A DNA stretch of 64,000 nucleotides from Clostridia bacterium (GTDB lineage: Bacteria; Bacillota; Clostridia; Christensenellales; Aristaeellaceae), in NCBI GenBank assembly GCA_017524725.1, contig JAFXUZ010000050.1, forward strand, positions 1 through 64,000, written 5' to 3'. A program made the translations under genes and the position numbers. Position 1 is the stretch's first letter; each line of letters opens with the position of its first letter. A model generated the notes under the pieces. It ran no database searches and was not told the origin of the DNA. It saw only the letters and a program-made list of their open reading frames with translations. This document shows positions 1 through 8,340 of this stretch, one piece after another.

Positions 1-253
1 CCCTTTCCTGTTTGCAGAACTAAGTGCAACTATTCCTGCTTTTCCCATTTGCAGTAGTAACCGCAATCTTTCTGGTATTTCGTGTTAATTTTCACAAGTA
101 ACCGCAACCCCTAAACTTGCACTTACTTTTGCAAATAACAAAAGACAAATAAAATCCGGGATCCTCCTGCCATCCCTCCGGGGCGTGCGTATCAAACCAT
201 GGAAACGCCAACGCGCTTCCCAATGAATAAAAAACAACCGGAGGATCAAAGAT
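1..253. other. Gene-free leader with short repeats upstream of the first gene
   Basis: No convincing gene is seen. The stretch holds an 11-bp direct repeat AGTAACCGCAA at 56-66 and 97-107, and an inverted pair TAAGTGCAA (21-29) and TTGCACTTA (117-125). A possible promoter for the gene at 254 is TTTGCA at 128-133, a 16-bp gap and TAAAAT at 150-155. The repeats could be regulator sites or the edge of a larger repeat cut by the window; I cannot tell which. Confidence 0.4.
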
Positions 254-742
254 ATGAGCACTTACGAAAACAAAAACAAGGTCGGTCATCCCGTTCTCGG
301 CATCGTCCTGGCTATCCTGGGCATCGGCATCGCAGTCCTGTTCACCCTTCTCTTCGGCGTCATCGCAGGCGCCGCAGCCGCCGTCCTTGGCATCGTCGGC
401 ATCCTTCTGGGCGTGGGCGCCCGCAAGGGCGGACGCGGAATCGGCGCCATCGTCACCGGCTCTGTGGCCATCGTCGCCGCCATCGCCATGATGTTCACCT
501 CCATCGGCGCCATGAATCTTCTGCACAGGGCCGCCCTGGATACCGGCAAGGCTCCCGTTTTCGCCGAGTGCTTTGAAAACCCCTACCTGGGTCTTTCCTC
601 CGTCTACTTCAAGGTGGCCGGGGACGAAGCCAAAATGAAGGCCCTGACGGAAGAACTGGAAACACTGAAGAACTACACCGCCACGAACGGCACCGTCACC
701 GTCAGCGTTTCTTCCACCACCGCTCAGACCACGGGTCTGTGA
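254..742 (+). CDS. Small membrane protein of unknown function (DUF4190-like layout)
   Basis: A 162-residue protein starts at an ATG preceded by GGAGG. Residues about 12-35 and 36-55 form a hydrophobic hairpin rich in Gly/Ala, a short basic loop (ARKGGRG) follows, and a third membrane segment spans about 65-85 (IVTGSVAIVAAIAMMFTSIG). The remaining ~75 residues form a soluble tail ending in a Thr/Ser-rich stretch. The layout resembles small DUF4190-type proteins, but I do not recognise a family with confidence. It stands alone, with a hairpin terminator behind it at 778-806. No function is proposed. Confidence 0.75.
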   Translation: MSTYENKNKVGHPVLGIVLAILGIGIAVLFTLLFGVIAGAAAAVLGIVGILLGVGARKGGRGIGAIVTGSVAIVAAIAMMFTSIGAMNLLHRAALDTGKAPVFAECFENPYLGLSSVYFKVAGDEAKMKALTEELETLKNYTATNGTVTVSVSSTTAQTTGL

Positions 743-777
743 TCCGGCCCCCGGCGATCTATACGGAATATACTTAT

Positions 778-806
778 CCCGCCCCCGGCACACGCCGCGG
801 GGCGGG
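778..806 (+). terminator. Hairpin terminator after the first gene
   Basis: A 12-bp GC-rich stem (CCCGCCCC CGGC, loop ACAC, GCCG C GGGGCGGG, one bulged C) is followed by AGCTTTATTCTGTTT. The T tract is broken, so efficiency may be modest. Confidence 0.5.
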
Positions 807-990
807 AGCTTTATTCTGTTTGTCACGGAACAGGAAGGGGGGGAGCTCAAGCCGTTTTTACAGACAGGCGGGACCTGCCATTAGCCGGCGGCCGGAATGT
901 TCGCCAAACCGGGGTGCAGGGGTGAAAACCTCTGCCGCGGGGTTTGGGGCCGCGCAGGCCCCGAATGCCCCGGCATCCGCCACCGTCAAA

Positions 991-1022
991 AAGGCGCCCC
1001 GCGACCATGGCCGCGGGGCGGG
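991..1022 (-). terminator. Terminator of the beta-galactosidase operon
   Basis: A perfect 9-bp stem CGCCCCGCG (995-1003) / CGCGGGGCG (1012-1020) has an inner CCATGG. On the minus strand it follows the lacZ stop by about 20 bp and runs into CCTTTTTGACG. A T-rich run on the plus side (ATTTTTTATGG) could make it bidirectional. Confidence 0.65.
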
Positions 1023-1038
1023 ACATTTTTTATGGACT

Positions 1039-4035
1039 TCAAATCCCGGAAAGCAGGAACCGGAGGCGGTACGCCTTGTCAGAGGGATAGGTGTACTGCG
1101 GGAGCACCGGCGCGCCCCAGGAATCGTCGCCGCCGACACCCCTGCGGAAAGCCGCCACGTCCAGGATGGTGTGGGTGGGGGCCGAAAGCTCCTCGGGATG
1201 GTGTTTGGCCATCAGTTCCTCGGGCAGATAACCGGTGACGGATACCTCCAGCTTTTCGTCCAGGGCCTCCACCCGGACCCCGTGCCCCGCATCGTCGGTC
1301 ACGTCCATGCGCCGGACGCCATAGCGGCTGCCGCTCTCCTGGGGACGGCAGTAGCGGGTGTGGCCCTCGTCGGCGCGGAAGCGCCATACGCCGGGCATGG
1401 CGCCGGTACGGCGGTCGACATAGCTTTCGTCGGGCCCGAAGCCGTAATAGGACACGTTCTTCAGCCGCGGATCCAGCTCCAGGCTCAGCCCCAGGGCGGC
1501 CAGGTCACACTGTCCCTCGACGCCGGGGAAGTCCACCGTCACAAGAAGGCGCCCGTCCGCGGTGGGGAGGAATGTGAGGCGGATCTCCCTGTCCCCCAAT
1601 GCGGGTGCGCAGGCATACTTCACCGTGATCTCCCCGTCCTCATTGACGAAGGGCCCTTCGGGGAGGGCATACCGGGACACCATGTGCCACACACCCTGCT
1701 TAAGGGCATAGCGGTTGCCCCAGTCGTTGTCGGTAGGCGCGCGGAACAGGCTCAGCCTGGGGCAGGAGATCAGGGTCTCTCCGCCGCAGGCGTCCTTCAG
1801 GGAGGACAGGGACTGGGAGAACAGGGCCCTGAGATTCGTCTGGCGGACGCCCACGTTGTGGTCGCCCCGGACAAGGGGAACGGAGGACGGAACGACGTCC
1901 GCCGCTTTGCGCTCCCTCAGGCACGCCCAGCCCTCGGACAGGCAGGCACCTTTTTCCAGGATAGGCGACGCCTCTCTGAGGCACATCCGCGCATTCAGCA
2001 TCACCTCGCCCTCCTCCCCGGGCAGGGCAGTGTCCAGCGGGAGCAATACGCTTTCACCCGGGGCAAGGAAGGGGATCCCAAGGGTGCCGGAGCGGACGAT
2101 TTCGCCGTCCAGCAGCATTTCCCAACGGATCTCGCAGTCGTCCGGGGAAGTGAACAGCCGCCGGTTGGTGACCCGGATTCCGTCCTTCCCGGGCTCCAGG
2201 AAGACAGAGCGGAACACATGCCGGACCTCCTGCACTTTGGGAGTCCAGGTACGGTCCCCCAGGATGATGCCGTTGGTATTGAAATTGTTGTCGTTGGGGC
2301 GGTCGCCGAAATCGCCGCCGTAACAAAGCTGCGTCCGGCCGTCCGGCATGCGCACCCTGAGGGCCTGGTCCACATAGTCCCAGATGAAGCCGCCCTGGTA
2401 CATGGGGTATTTGTCCTCCAGCTCCCGGTACAGGTGCATGCCGCCGCAGGAATTGCCCATGGCGTGGGTGTATTCGCAGTTCATGAAAGGCTTCTGCGGG
2501 TCGTTATTCAGGTATTCCTCGATATCGGCCACCTTGGCGTACATCCGGGAGAAAACGTCGGTGGTGTCGGGATAGCGGGTGTCGTTGCGCACGCCCTCGT
2601 AATGCACCAGCCTGCTTGGGTCGCGGCGGCGGAAATATTCCGAAAGCTCCCACAGGTCCTTCCCGCCGAAGGATTCGTTGCCGCAGCTCCACAAAAGGAC
2701 GCAGGGATGGTTCTTGTCCCTCTCCAGCATGGACGCGCCCCGGTCCAGGACCGCGCCGAGCCACTCCTCCCGGTCCCCCGGGACCACCCGTGACATATCG
2801 AAGGGCCGGCGGGCCCAGGTGCCGTGGGTCTCGATATTGGTCTCGTCGATCACATACAGTCCGTACCGGTCGCACATGCGGTAAAACTTCGGGTCGTTGG
2901 GATAATGGCAGGTGCGGACGGCGTTGACGTTCATGGCCTTCAGGTCGTGGATGTCCTTCATCAGGGTGGACAGGGGGACGCAGCGGCCGTGGTCGCAGTC
3001 GAATTCGTGCCGGTTGACGCCATGGAACACGATGCGCTTCCCGTTGAGGGTCATGATCCTGTCCTTCATTTCAAACCGGCGGATGCCGCATTCGGTGCGG
3101 CAAACTTCCAGAACCTCCCCGCCGTCGGAAAGGACGAAGGTGAGGGTGTAAAGATACGGGGTCTCCCCGCTCCACAGCAGGGGCTTTTCCACGTCAAAGG
3201 AGAAGGTGAGCTTCTCCGCCGCGTCCAGGCCCTCGCGGCCGATCTCCCTGCCGCAGGGGTCCGTAAGGACGCATTCCACCCTGCCCGCGGGCCGGTCGAA
3301 GGCGCACTCGGCTTCCAGGCGGGCATGGGAAAAATCGTCGTTCAGGGGGGTGTGGACGAACACGTCCCTCAGGTGGGAGAGACCGTGGAATTCCAGGGTC
3401 ACGTCCCGGTGGATGCCCGAAAAGCGCCAGAAATCCTGGTCCTCCATCCAGGTGCCGGTGCAGCGTTTGAAGACGCGGGCCGCGATCCGGTTGTCCCCCT
3501 CCCGTACAAGGGAGGTAATATCAAAACGGTGGGGCGTGAAGGAATCCTCGCTGTAGCCGGCAAAGCTCCCGTTGACCCACAGCGCCAGGGCGGCCTCCGC
3601 CGCACCGAAGCACAGCACGATACGCCCGCACTTCAGGTCTTCCCCCGACAGGGCAAAATGCCGGATACAGGTGACCGTGGGGTTGTATTCTTCGCTCACC
3701 TGGGGTGGGACCAGTTCCTCCACCCCGTCCCAGGGATACTGGACGTTGACGTAATGGGGCGGGTCCCAGGAAGGGTTCTCCAATTGGAACTCGCAGGGTA
3801 CCCGGATGTCCCGGAGGGATTCGTCCCCGGCGCCGTCTTTCAGAATATCGTCCGGCGCGTCGGCGGGACGTAGGGCAAAATGGGCTTTCCACACACCGTT
3901 CAGGGACCGGACCCGGGAAGATTCGCCCCGGGCGGCTTCATCCGCGTCCGCGTAAAAATCGTGGTCGGAGCAGGGGGCCATCCGCCCGACGCTGAAGATT
4001 CTGGGATCCGAAAGAAAGGACAGGCTGAATTCCAT
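1039..4035 (-). CDS. lacZ: Beta-galactosidase, glycoside hydrolase family 2 (LacZ type)
   Basis: This 998-residue enzyme is close to the length of E. coli LacZ and should hydrolyse terminal beta-galactosides in the cytoplasm, as no signal peptide is present. The GH2 order is visible: a jelly-roll sugar-binding domain (about 45-215, with WVNGSFAGYSEDSFTP and GTWMEDQDFWRFSGIHRDV), an Ig-like domain, a TIM barrel and a C-terminal beta-sandwich small domain (about 700-995). The acid/base Glu lies in CGNES near residue 454 and the nucleophile Glu in MNCEYTHAMGN near 521. The ATG is preceded by AGAGGAG. It is the last gene of a leftward unit, 35 bp behind azlD, and ends at a strong hairpin. Beta-galactosidase activity is well supported; the natural substrate may be a plant or host beta-galactoside rather than lactose. 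Confidence 0.95.
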   Translation of the reverse strand: MEFSLSFLSDPRIFSVGRMAPCSDHDFYADADEAARGESSRVRSLNGVWKAHFALRPADAPDDILKDGAGDESLRDIRVPCEFQLENPSWDPPHYVNVQYPWDGVEELVPPQVSEEYNPTVTCIRHFALSGEDLKCGRIVLCFGAAEAALALWVNGSFAGYSEDSFTPHRFDITSLVREGDNRIAARVFKRCTGTWMEDQDFWRFSGIHRDVTLEFHGLSHLRDVFVHTPLNDDFSHARLEAECAFDRPAGRVECVLTDPCGREIGREGLDAAEKLTFSFDVEKPLLWSGETPYLYTLTFVLSDGGEVLEVCRTECGIRRFEMKDRIMTLNGKRIVFHGVNRHEFDCDHGRCVPLSTLMKDIHDLKAMNVNAVRTCHYPNDPKFYRMCDRYGLYVIDETNIETHGTWARRPFDMSRVVPGDREEWLGAVLDRGASMLERDKNHPCVLLWSCGNESFGGKDLWELSEYFRRRDPSRLVHYEGVRNDTRYPDTTDVFSRMYAKVADIEEYLNNDPQKPFMNCEYTHAMGNSCGGMHLYRELEDKYPMYQGGFIWDYVDQALRVRMPDGRTQLCYGGDFGDRPNDNNFNTNGIILGDRTWTPKVQEVRHVFRSVFLEPGKDGIRVTNRRLFTSPDDCEIRWEMLLDGEIVRSGTLGIPFLAPGESVLLPLDTALPGEEGEVMLNARMCLREASPILEKGACLSEGWACLRERKAADVVPSSVPLVRGDHNVGVRQTNLRALFSQSLSSLKDACGGETLISCPRLSLFRAPTDNDWGNRYALKQGVWHMVSRYALPEGPFVNEDGEITVKYACAPALGDREIRLTFLPTADGRLLVTVDFPGVEGQCDLAALGLSLELDPRLKNVSYYGFGPDESYVDRRTGAMPGVWRFRADEGHTRYCRPQESGSRYGVRRMDVTDDAGHGVRVEALDEKLEVSVTGYLPEELMAKHHPEELSAPTHTILDVAAFRRGVGGDDSWGAPVLPQYTYPSDKAYRLRFLLSGI

Positions 4036-4070
4036 GGCTGATCGACTCCTCTTTTTTTATTCGCGATGCT

Positions 4071-4394
4071 TTAAGGCTGCAGGGCAGGCACGACGCCGGG
4101 GATCATTTCCACCAGGAAAACGGCGGCGCAGGCGCAGGCCGCCACAAGGATCAGGGACCGGGTCCTGAAGGACAGGACGATCATGACCGCAAAGGCGACG
4201 GCGGCGCTGACGACGCTCCCGGTCTCCGACAGGATGGCCGGGAAGGTCATGACGCTGAGGGTCACATAGGGCATATAATACAAAAAGGACCTTAGGAACG
4301 GGCTTTTGAACCGGCGGCGGATCAAAGTCAGCGGCAATGCCCTGACCAGGTAGGTGACCCCCGCCATGACCAGGATGTACAGATACGGACTCAT
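4071..4394 (-). CDS. azlD: AzlD family branched-chain amino acid transport subunit
   Basis: A 107-residue, four-helix membrane protein of the AzlD family, the small partner of AzlC in the LIV-E branched-chain amino acid exporter. Family features are the N-terminal MAGVTYLVRALPLTL segment and the PFLRSFLYYMPYVTLSVMT stretch that follows. Its ATG has AGGAG five bases upstream. It lies 81 bp behind azlC, the normal partner order, and 35 bp before lacZ. Export of Leu/Ile/Val or their analogues is inferred from the family; the sequence does not show specificity. Confidence 0.9.
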   Translation of the reverse strand: MSPYLYILVMAGVTYLVRALPLTLIRRRFKSPFLRSFLYYMPYVTLSVMTFPAILSETGSVVSAAVAFAVMIVLSFRTRSLILVAACACAAVFLVEMIPGVVPALQP

Positions 4395-4475
4395 GCTTTC
4401 TCCTGATAAAAGAGTCGGGTTTGAGAAAAGGCGTACACCGATGATGTCTGAGCGCCGGTGAAGGCAGGAAAACCC

Positions 4476-5195
4476 TTACGGCTGTTGTCCCGCGCTTTCG
4501 CCGTCTCCTTCTTCCCGGACCGGGAAGAAGAAGGCAGCCGCGCCGGACAGGGCCACGGCCAGGATGATGATCCTGTAGCCCGAAGGCACGGCGGGGAAAA
4601 GCCGGGTGAAGGCCCAGCAGGCCAGCATCGACAGGGGCACCAGGAAAGCGAGGACGCGGTTTTTCCTTGTCGGCGGCAGCACCACGCCCATGAACATGGC
4701 GTACAGCGCCACGCCCAGGGCACGGGTGACCGACAGGGGCAGGAGCTCTCCTGCCAGGGCGCCCACCGCCGTGCCGCCCACCCAGCCCGGCACCGCCATC
4801 ACGATGGCGCCCAGCATATAGGTCCATTCCAGGGGCATGCTCTGCGCCGCCGATATGCCGAAGATCTCGTCGGTAACACCGTAGGAAGCGATGAGCCGTC
4901 CGGTGAGGGAAGCGTCCGGGGCCATCCTCTGGCTGAGGGCCGACGACATCAGCAGGTAGCGCAGGTTGATCAGAAGGGTGGTCAGCGCCATCTCCAGCAG
5001 CGTCCCCGCCCGGGCGATCACGTCCAGGGCAGCGAACTGTCCCGCGCTGGTCAGGTTGGTCAGGGACATGATCATGGCGGCGACGGGGGTCAGCCCCTTT
5101 CCCGCCGCCTGGACGCCGAAGGCAATGGACACCGAGAAATAGCCGAGGAAAATGGGAACGCCGTCCCGCAGGCCTTTTTTGAACGCATCCGGCAT
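4476..5195 (-). CDS. azlC: AzlC family branched-chain amino acid permease
   Basis: A 239-residue multi-spanning membrane protein of the AzlC (LIV-E) family. The N-terminal FKKGLRDGVPIFLGYFSVSI and the middle NLTSAGQFAALDVIA are typical. I place the start at 5195 because GGAGG lies eight bases upstream; an earlier in-frame ATG at 5216 has no ribosome-binding site. With AzlD it should form a two-subunit exporter in the inner membrane. It begins about 24 bp behind yfcE, so it is probably transcribed with the RNase PH genes. Confidence 0.9.
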   Translation of the reverse strand: MPDAFKKGLRDGVPIFLGYFSVSIAFGVQAAGKGLTPVAAMIMSLTNLTSAGQFAALDVIARAGTLLEMALTTLLINLRYLLMSSALSQRMAPDASLTGRLIASYGVTDEIFGISAAQSMPLEWTYMLGAIVMAVPGWVGGTAVGALAGELLPLSVTRALGVALYAMFMGVVLPPTRKNRVLAFLVPLSMLACWAFTRLFPAVPSGYRIIILAVALSGAAAFFFPVREEGDGESAGQQP

Positions 5196-5219
5196 GTTGT
5201 TTTTCCTCCGGGACATATG

Positions 5220-5696
5220 TCAGTGGAGCTCGGCCGACACCCGGCCGCCGTCGCCGATGAACAGGTACGCGTAATGATGGTCCATGGCCGCCCCCGGATT
5301 GAGGATCAGGACGCCGTCCTCCTCCTTAAGGCAGGGCACATGGGTGTGCCCGTACATGGCGACGCGGCATTTTTCCGCCATGGCACGGGCCTTCAGGACG
5401 TCGGTCCCCTGCCTGACCCCCAGCGTGTGACCGTGGGTCGCCAACACCCGGACGCCGCTCACCTCCGCCGTCAGGATCAATTGAGCCTGGGAAATGTTCC
5501 AGGGGATCCTGTCGCAGTTGCCCGGCACGCGGATGACGGGAGGCAGGTGCCCTTCGAAGGGCCGGAGGTCGTCATACCCATCCCCCAGGTGGATGACGCC
5601 GTCCGGCTTGCCGTCAGCCTCCGCGGCCATCAGGATCTGTTCCAGGACGCCGGTAGCCCGGTGGCTGTCGGACAGGACCAGGTAGCGACGGGTCAT
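5220..5696 (-). CDS. yfcE: YfcE/MJ0936-type metallophosphoesterase
   Basis: A 158-residue calcineurin-like phosphodiesterase. Metal-binding motifs appear in order: LSDSH (residues 8-12), HLGDGYDD, VPGNCD, THGH and YGHTHVP. Members hydrolyse phosphodiester model substrates; the natural substrate is unknown. Its ATG overlaps the stop of the RNase PH-RdgB gene by four bases, so translation is probably coupled. The same gene trio (rph, rdgB, phosphoesterase) occurs in B. subtilis as rph-ysnA-ysnB. Confidence 0.92.
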   Translation of the reverse strand: MTRRYLVLSDSHRATGVLEQILMAAEADGKPDGVIHLGDGYDDLRPFEGHLPPVIRVPGNCDRIPWNISQAQLILTAEVSGVRVLATHGHTLGVRQGTDVLKARAMAEKCRVAMYGHTHVPCLKEEDGVLILNPGAAMDHHYAYLFIGDGGRVSAELH

Positions 5697-7015
5697 TGGA
5701 TCTCCTCCCCGATGATGGGCAGCATCCGGGCCATGGCCTTGGCCCGGTGGCTGATCTTGTTTTTGCTTTCGGCGTCCATTTCGGCGAAGGTCTTGCCGGT
5801 GACGGTCTCAAAATAGGGATCGTAGCCGAAACCGCCCGTGCCCCGGGGCTCAAAGGTGATCACGCCGGGACATTCCCCGCGCACTGCCTTTTCCTCGCCT
5901 CCGGGGAGGCACAGGGCCACGCAGCTGACGAACTGCGCCGTACGTTTTTCGGCCGGGACGCCGGCAAGGCGGAAGATCAGAAGATCGTTGTTGGCTTTAT
6001 CGTCGCCGTGATAGCCGCAGTAACGGGCGCTGTGCACGCCGGGCTCTCCGTTCAGTGCGTCCACGCTCAGGCCGCTGTCGTCCGCCAGGGCCGGAAACCC
6101 GGTGGCATCCCGTACGGCCCGGGCCTTGATCAGGGCGTTTTCCTCAAATGTTTCGCCGTTTTCGTCGATCTCACCCTCAAAGCCGGCCTCGCTCATGGTG
6201 AGCACCCGGTATTTTTCGCCCAGCATGTCCTTCAGTTCCTTTACCTTATGGGGGTTGTCGGAAGCCAGTACGATGGTCCGGGGCGGGGCGATCCATTTTC
6301 TGCGGTCGCCCAGCACCTTGAGCTGCAGGTCCATCAGCTCCCTGCAGCCCATCTCGCCCAGGTCCGTCAGCTGGTCCATTTCATCCCGGGAAAAGGTCCG
6401 TCCCTCGCCGGTGCCCTGGATCTCGGTGAAGCGCATCGCATCGTCCATGACGAAGTTCATGTCCACCTGGGCCTGGGAGTCCTCTTCATAGCACAGGTCC
6501 AGGCAGGGCACCTGGTCCACGATGCCGGCGGAGACCGCGGCGATCTGCCTGCGGACGGGGCTTTCCTTCAGCTGGCCCTTGCGCATCATCCGGTCCACGG
6601 CGCACACCAGCGCCACGAACCCGCCGGTGATGGAGGCGGTACGGGTGCCGCCGTCGGCCTCCAGCACGTCGCAGTCGATGGTGATGGTCCAGCCGTTCAT
6701 CAGGCGGCGGTCCACCGCCTGGCGGAGGCTGCGGCCGATAAGGCGCGATATCTCCACGCCGCGCCCGTCCTTTTTGACGCCGTCGCGGCTTTTGCGCTTC
6801 CCGGTGGAGGCCGGGAGCATGGCGTATTCGGCAGTCAGCCAGCCCTCTCCGCGCCCGCGCAGGAACGGGGGCACCCCTTCCTCCACGCTGGCGGTGCAGA
6901 TCACACGGGTGCCGCCGGTCTCGATCAGGCAGCTGCCCGCGGCGGTGCGTACGTAATCGGGTATGATCCTGTGGAATCTCAGTTCATCCGGGGCGCGCCC
7001 GTCCAGCCGTTCCAT
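5693..7015 (-). CDS. rph-rdgB: Fused RNase PH and RdgB/HAM1 dITP/XTP pyrophosphatase
   Basis: One 440-residue protein carries two enzymes. Residues 1-240 are RNase PH, the phosphorolytic 3' tRNA-trimming exonuclease: GRAPDELR, TAEYAMLP, GRSLRQAVD and DCDVLEADGGTRTASITG are all present. Residues about 245-440 are a complete HAM1/RdgB domain, which clears non-canonical purine triphosphates: ASDNPHKVKELK, FEENALIKA, ADDSGL, SARYCG and the terminal KNKISHRAKAM. I start at 7015 (MERLDGRAPDELR), where GGAGG stands upstream, rather than at 7066, which would add 17 unrelated residues. In B. subtilis these are adjacent separate genes. The fusion is known from other Clostridia, so it is unusual but not unique. 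Confidence 0.93.
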   Translation of the reverse strand: MERLDGRAPDELRFHRIIPDYVRTAAGSCLIETGGTRVICTASVEEGVPPFLRGRGEGWLTAEYAMLPASTGKRKSRDGVKKDGRGVEISRLIGRSLRQAVDRRLMNGWTITIDCDVLEADGGTRTASITGGFVALVCAVDRMMRKGQLKESPVRRQIAAVSAGIVDQVPCLDLCYEEDSQAQVDMNFVMDDAMRFTEIQGTGEGRTFSRDEMDQLTDLGEMGCRELMDLQLKVLGDRRKWIAPPRTIVLASDNPHKVKELKDMLGEKYRVLTMSEAGFEGEIDENGETFEENALIKARAVRDATGFPALADDSGLSVDALNGEPGVHSARYCGYHGDDKANNDLLIFRLAGVPAEKRTAQFVSCVALCLPGGEEKAVRGECPGVITFEPRGTGGFGYDPYFETVTGKTFAEMDAESKNKISHRAKAMARMLPIIGEEIQ

Positions 7016-7043
7016 GTCCTCACCCTCCGATTTCTTTTTTTCT

Positions 7044-7072
7044 ATTATACGCCAAATCAGGACCATTGAACA
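7044..7072 (-). promoter_or_regulatory. Possible promoter of the rph-rdgB to lacZ unit
   Basis: On the minus strand TGTTCA and TATAAT are separated by 17 bp, about 30 bp before the RNase PH start. The -35 is weak and the -10 is perfect. Confidence 0.4.
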
Positions 7073-7149
7073 GCTTTTGGCTTGCTTTTCCGGAGAAGAT
7101 GAATTACTATGTTGCTTAAGTCATTCCATCAAGAAAGGCGGCGAAAGCT

Positions 7150-8025
7150 TTGAATTTCAAAGAGACCCTCCTCAACGTAGTCAGGGGCATCGTCATCGGC
7201 GTGGCCAACATCATCCCCGGCGTCAGCGGCGGGACCATGATGGTCTCCATGGGCATTTTCGATACCCTGATCCACTGCATTACCCATATTTTCAGGGAAT
7301 TCAAAAAAAGCATCCTCACCCTGCTCCCCTATGTCATCGGAATGGGCATCGGCATCGTCGGGCTGTCCTACCCCATCAAATGGGGCCTGCAGACCCAGCC
7401 CCTCCCCACGGCCTGCCTGTTTGTCGGGCTGATCCTTGGAAGCGTCCCGATGATCTGGGCCCAGATGAAGGACGAAAAAAAAGGCCTCCCCGGCCTTATG
7501 CTGTTTGTGATCTTCTTTGGGCTGATCGTGCTGCAGCAGGCCACCGCCGGCGTAAATAACGTGGCGTTCAGCCTGAGCTTCGGCGAGATGGTCAAGCTGT
7601 TCCTGTTGGGCTGCGTGGTGTCAGCCGCCATGGTCATCCCCGGGGTCTCCGGCAGCATGCTTTTGATGCTGGCGGGGTATTACGGCGTGGTCACAGGCTC
7701 CCTGCATCTGGAAAACGGCCTGGGCGAGGCCGCGGGCGTCCTGCTGCCCTTTGCCGCGGGCATCGTCTGCGGCATCTTCGGCGTATCGAAGCTGTTGGAA
7801 ATACTCCTGAAAAAATGGAAGGGCCTCACCTACTGCGCCATCATGGGCCTGGTGCTTGCAAGTCCTGTGGCCATCGTCTGGACCGCCTTCCGGCCTGAGG
7901 AAGGCAAGGTGATGCCAACCCTGAACGCGGTCACCGTCGTCCTGAGCCTGGTCATGATGGCCGTCGGCTTCGCCATCGCCTGGTACATGTCCGCACTGGA
8001 CAGGAAAAACCAAATGAAGAATTGA
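7150..8025 (+). CDS. popT: DUF368 polyprenyl-phosphate translocase (PopT family)
   Basis: A 291-residue protein with about eight membrane segments. The paired motifs ANIIPGVSGGTM (residues 19-30) and AAMVIPGVSGSMLL (about 158-171) are the inverted-repeat signature of DUF368. Family members were shown to recycle undecaprenyl phosphate across the membrane for wall synthesis. The start is TTG at 7150, preceded by AAAGGCGG; no ATG fits as well. It is divergent from rph-rdgB and is followed at once by a strong UUCG-loop terminator, so it is likely a single-gene unit. Confidence 0.9.
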   Translation: MNFKETLLNVVRGIVIGVANIIPGVSGGTMMVSMGIFDTLIHCITHIFREFKKSILTLLPYVIGMGIGIVGLSYPIKWGLQTQPLPTACLFVGLILGSVPMIWAQMKDEKKGLPGLMLFVIFFGLIVLQQATAGVNNVAFSLSFGEMVKLFLLGCVVSAAMVIPGVSGSMLLMLAGYYGVVTGSLHLENGLGEAAGVLLPFAAGIVCGIFGVSKLLEILLKKWKGLTYCAIMGLVLASPVAIVWTAFRPEEGKVMPTLNAVTVVLSLVMMAVGFAIAWYMSALDRKNQMKN

Positions 8026-8040
8026 TCCTTCCGGATCCGC

Positions 8041-8067
8041 GGGGCGCCTTCGGGCGCTCCTTTTTTT
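8041..8067 (+). terminator. UUCG-loop terminator after popT
   Basis: An 8-bp stem GGGGCGCC (8041-8048), tetraloop TTCG and GGCGCTCC (8053-8060) with one G-T pair is followed directly by seven T. It lies 15 bp after the popT stop. Confidence 0.92.
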
Positions 8068-8070
8068 GTT

Positions 8071-8157
8071 TCAGATGCCCTGGCTTTTTTCCGCCACGAA
8101 TACAGAATAACCGTAAACAGCAAGGGCCAGCAGCAATGAGATCGTGATCCCGGACAT
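8071..8157 (-). CDS. 28-residue single-span membrane peptide
   Basis: A short frame reads MSGITISLLLALAVYGYSVF then VAEKSQGI and stop. It has one hydrophobic helix with a positively charged tail, and a full AAAGGAGG lies just before the ATG. I know of no family for it. It lies tail to tail with popT: its stop falls just beyond the popT terminator T tract. Length, hydrophobic core and the strong ribosome-binding site argue for a real small membrane protein, possibly a regulator or a subunit of a larger complex. The alternative is chance. Confidence 0.5.
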   Translation of the reverse strand: MSGITISLLLALAVYGYSVFVAEKSQGI

Positions 8158-8276
8158 TGAAAGGCCTCCTTTCCCGGTCAGTGTTCCGGTCATAGAACGG
8201 CCGTTTCCCGTTTTCCCGTTCCCGGGATCATGTAAACAAATCGTGAACGAAAAAAATTTCGGCGCAGCGCTAAAGA

Positions 8277-8321
8277 CCGGGTCCCCGGAACACCGCCGGC
8301 GGCCGTGTTCCGGGGACCCGG
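8277..8321 (-). terminator. Long perfect hairpin after the CBS pyrophosphatase gene
   Basis: Two perfect 17-base arms (8277-8293 and 8305-8321) enclose an 11-base GC-rich loop, 20 bp beyond the pyrophosphatase stop. The tail on the minus strand is TCTTTAG, so the U tract is poor although the stem is exceptionally strong. Confidence 0.6.
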
Positions 8322-8340
8322 ATCATCCCTTTTTCTTTCA

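Noticed and set aside
739..2793. 684-codon plus-strand frame across lacZ
   Set aside because: It is antisense to a beta-galactosidase with full catalytic motifs; long shadow frames are expected in GC-rich DNA.
5696..7069. 457-codon plus-strand frame opposite rph-rdgB
   Set aside because: It mirrors the real gene almost base for base, has no domain and no ribosome-binding site.
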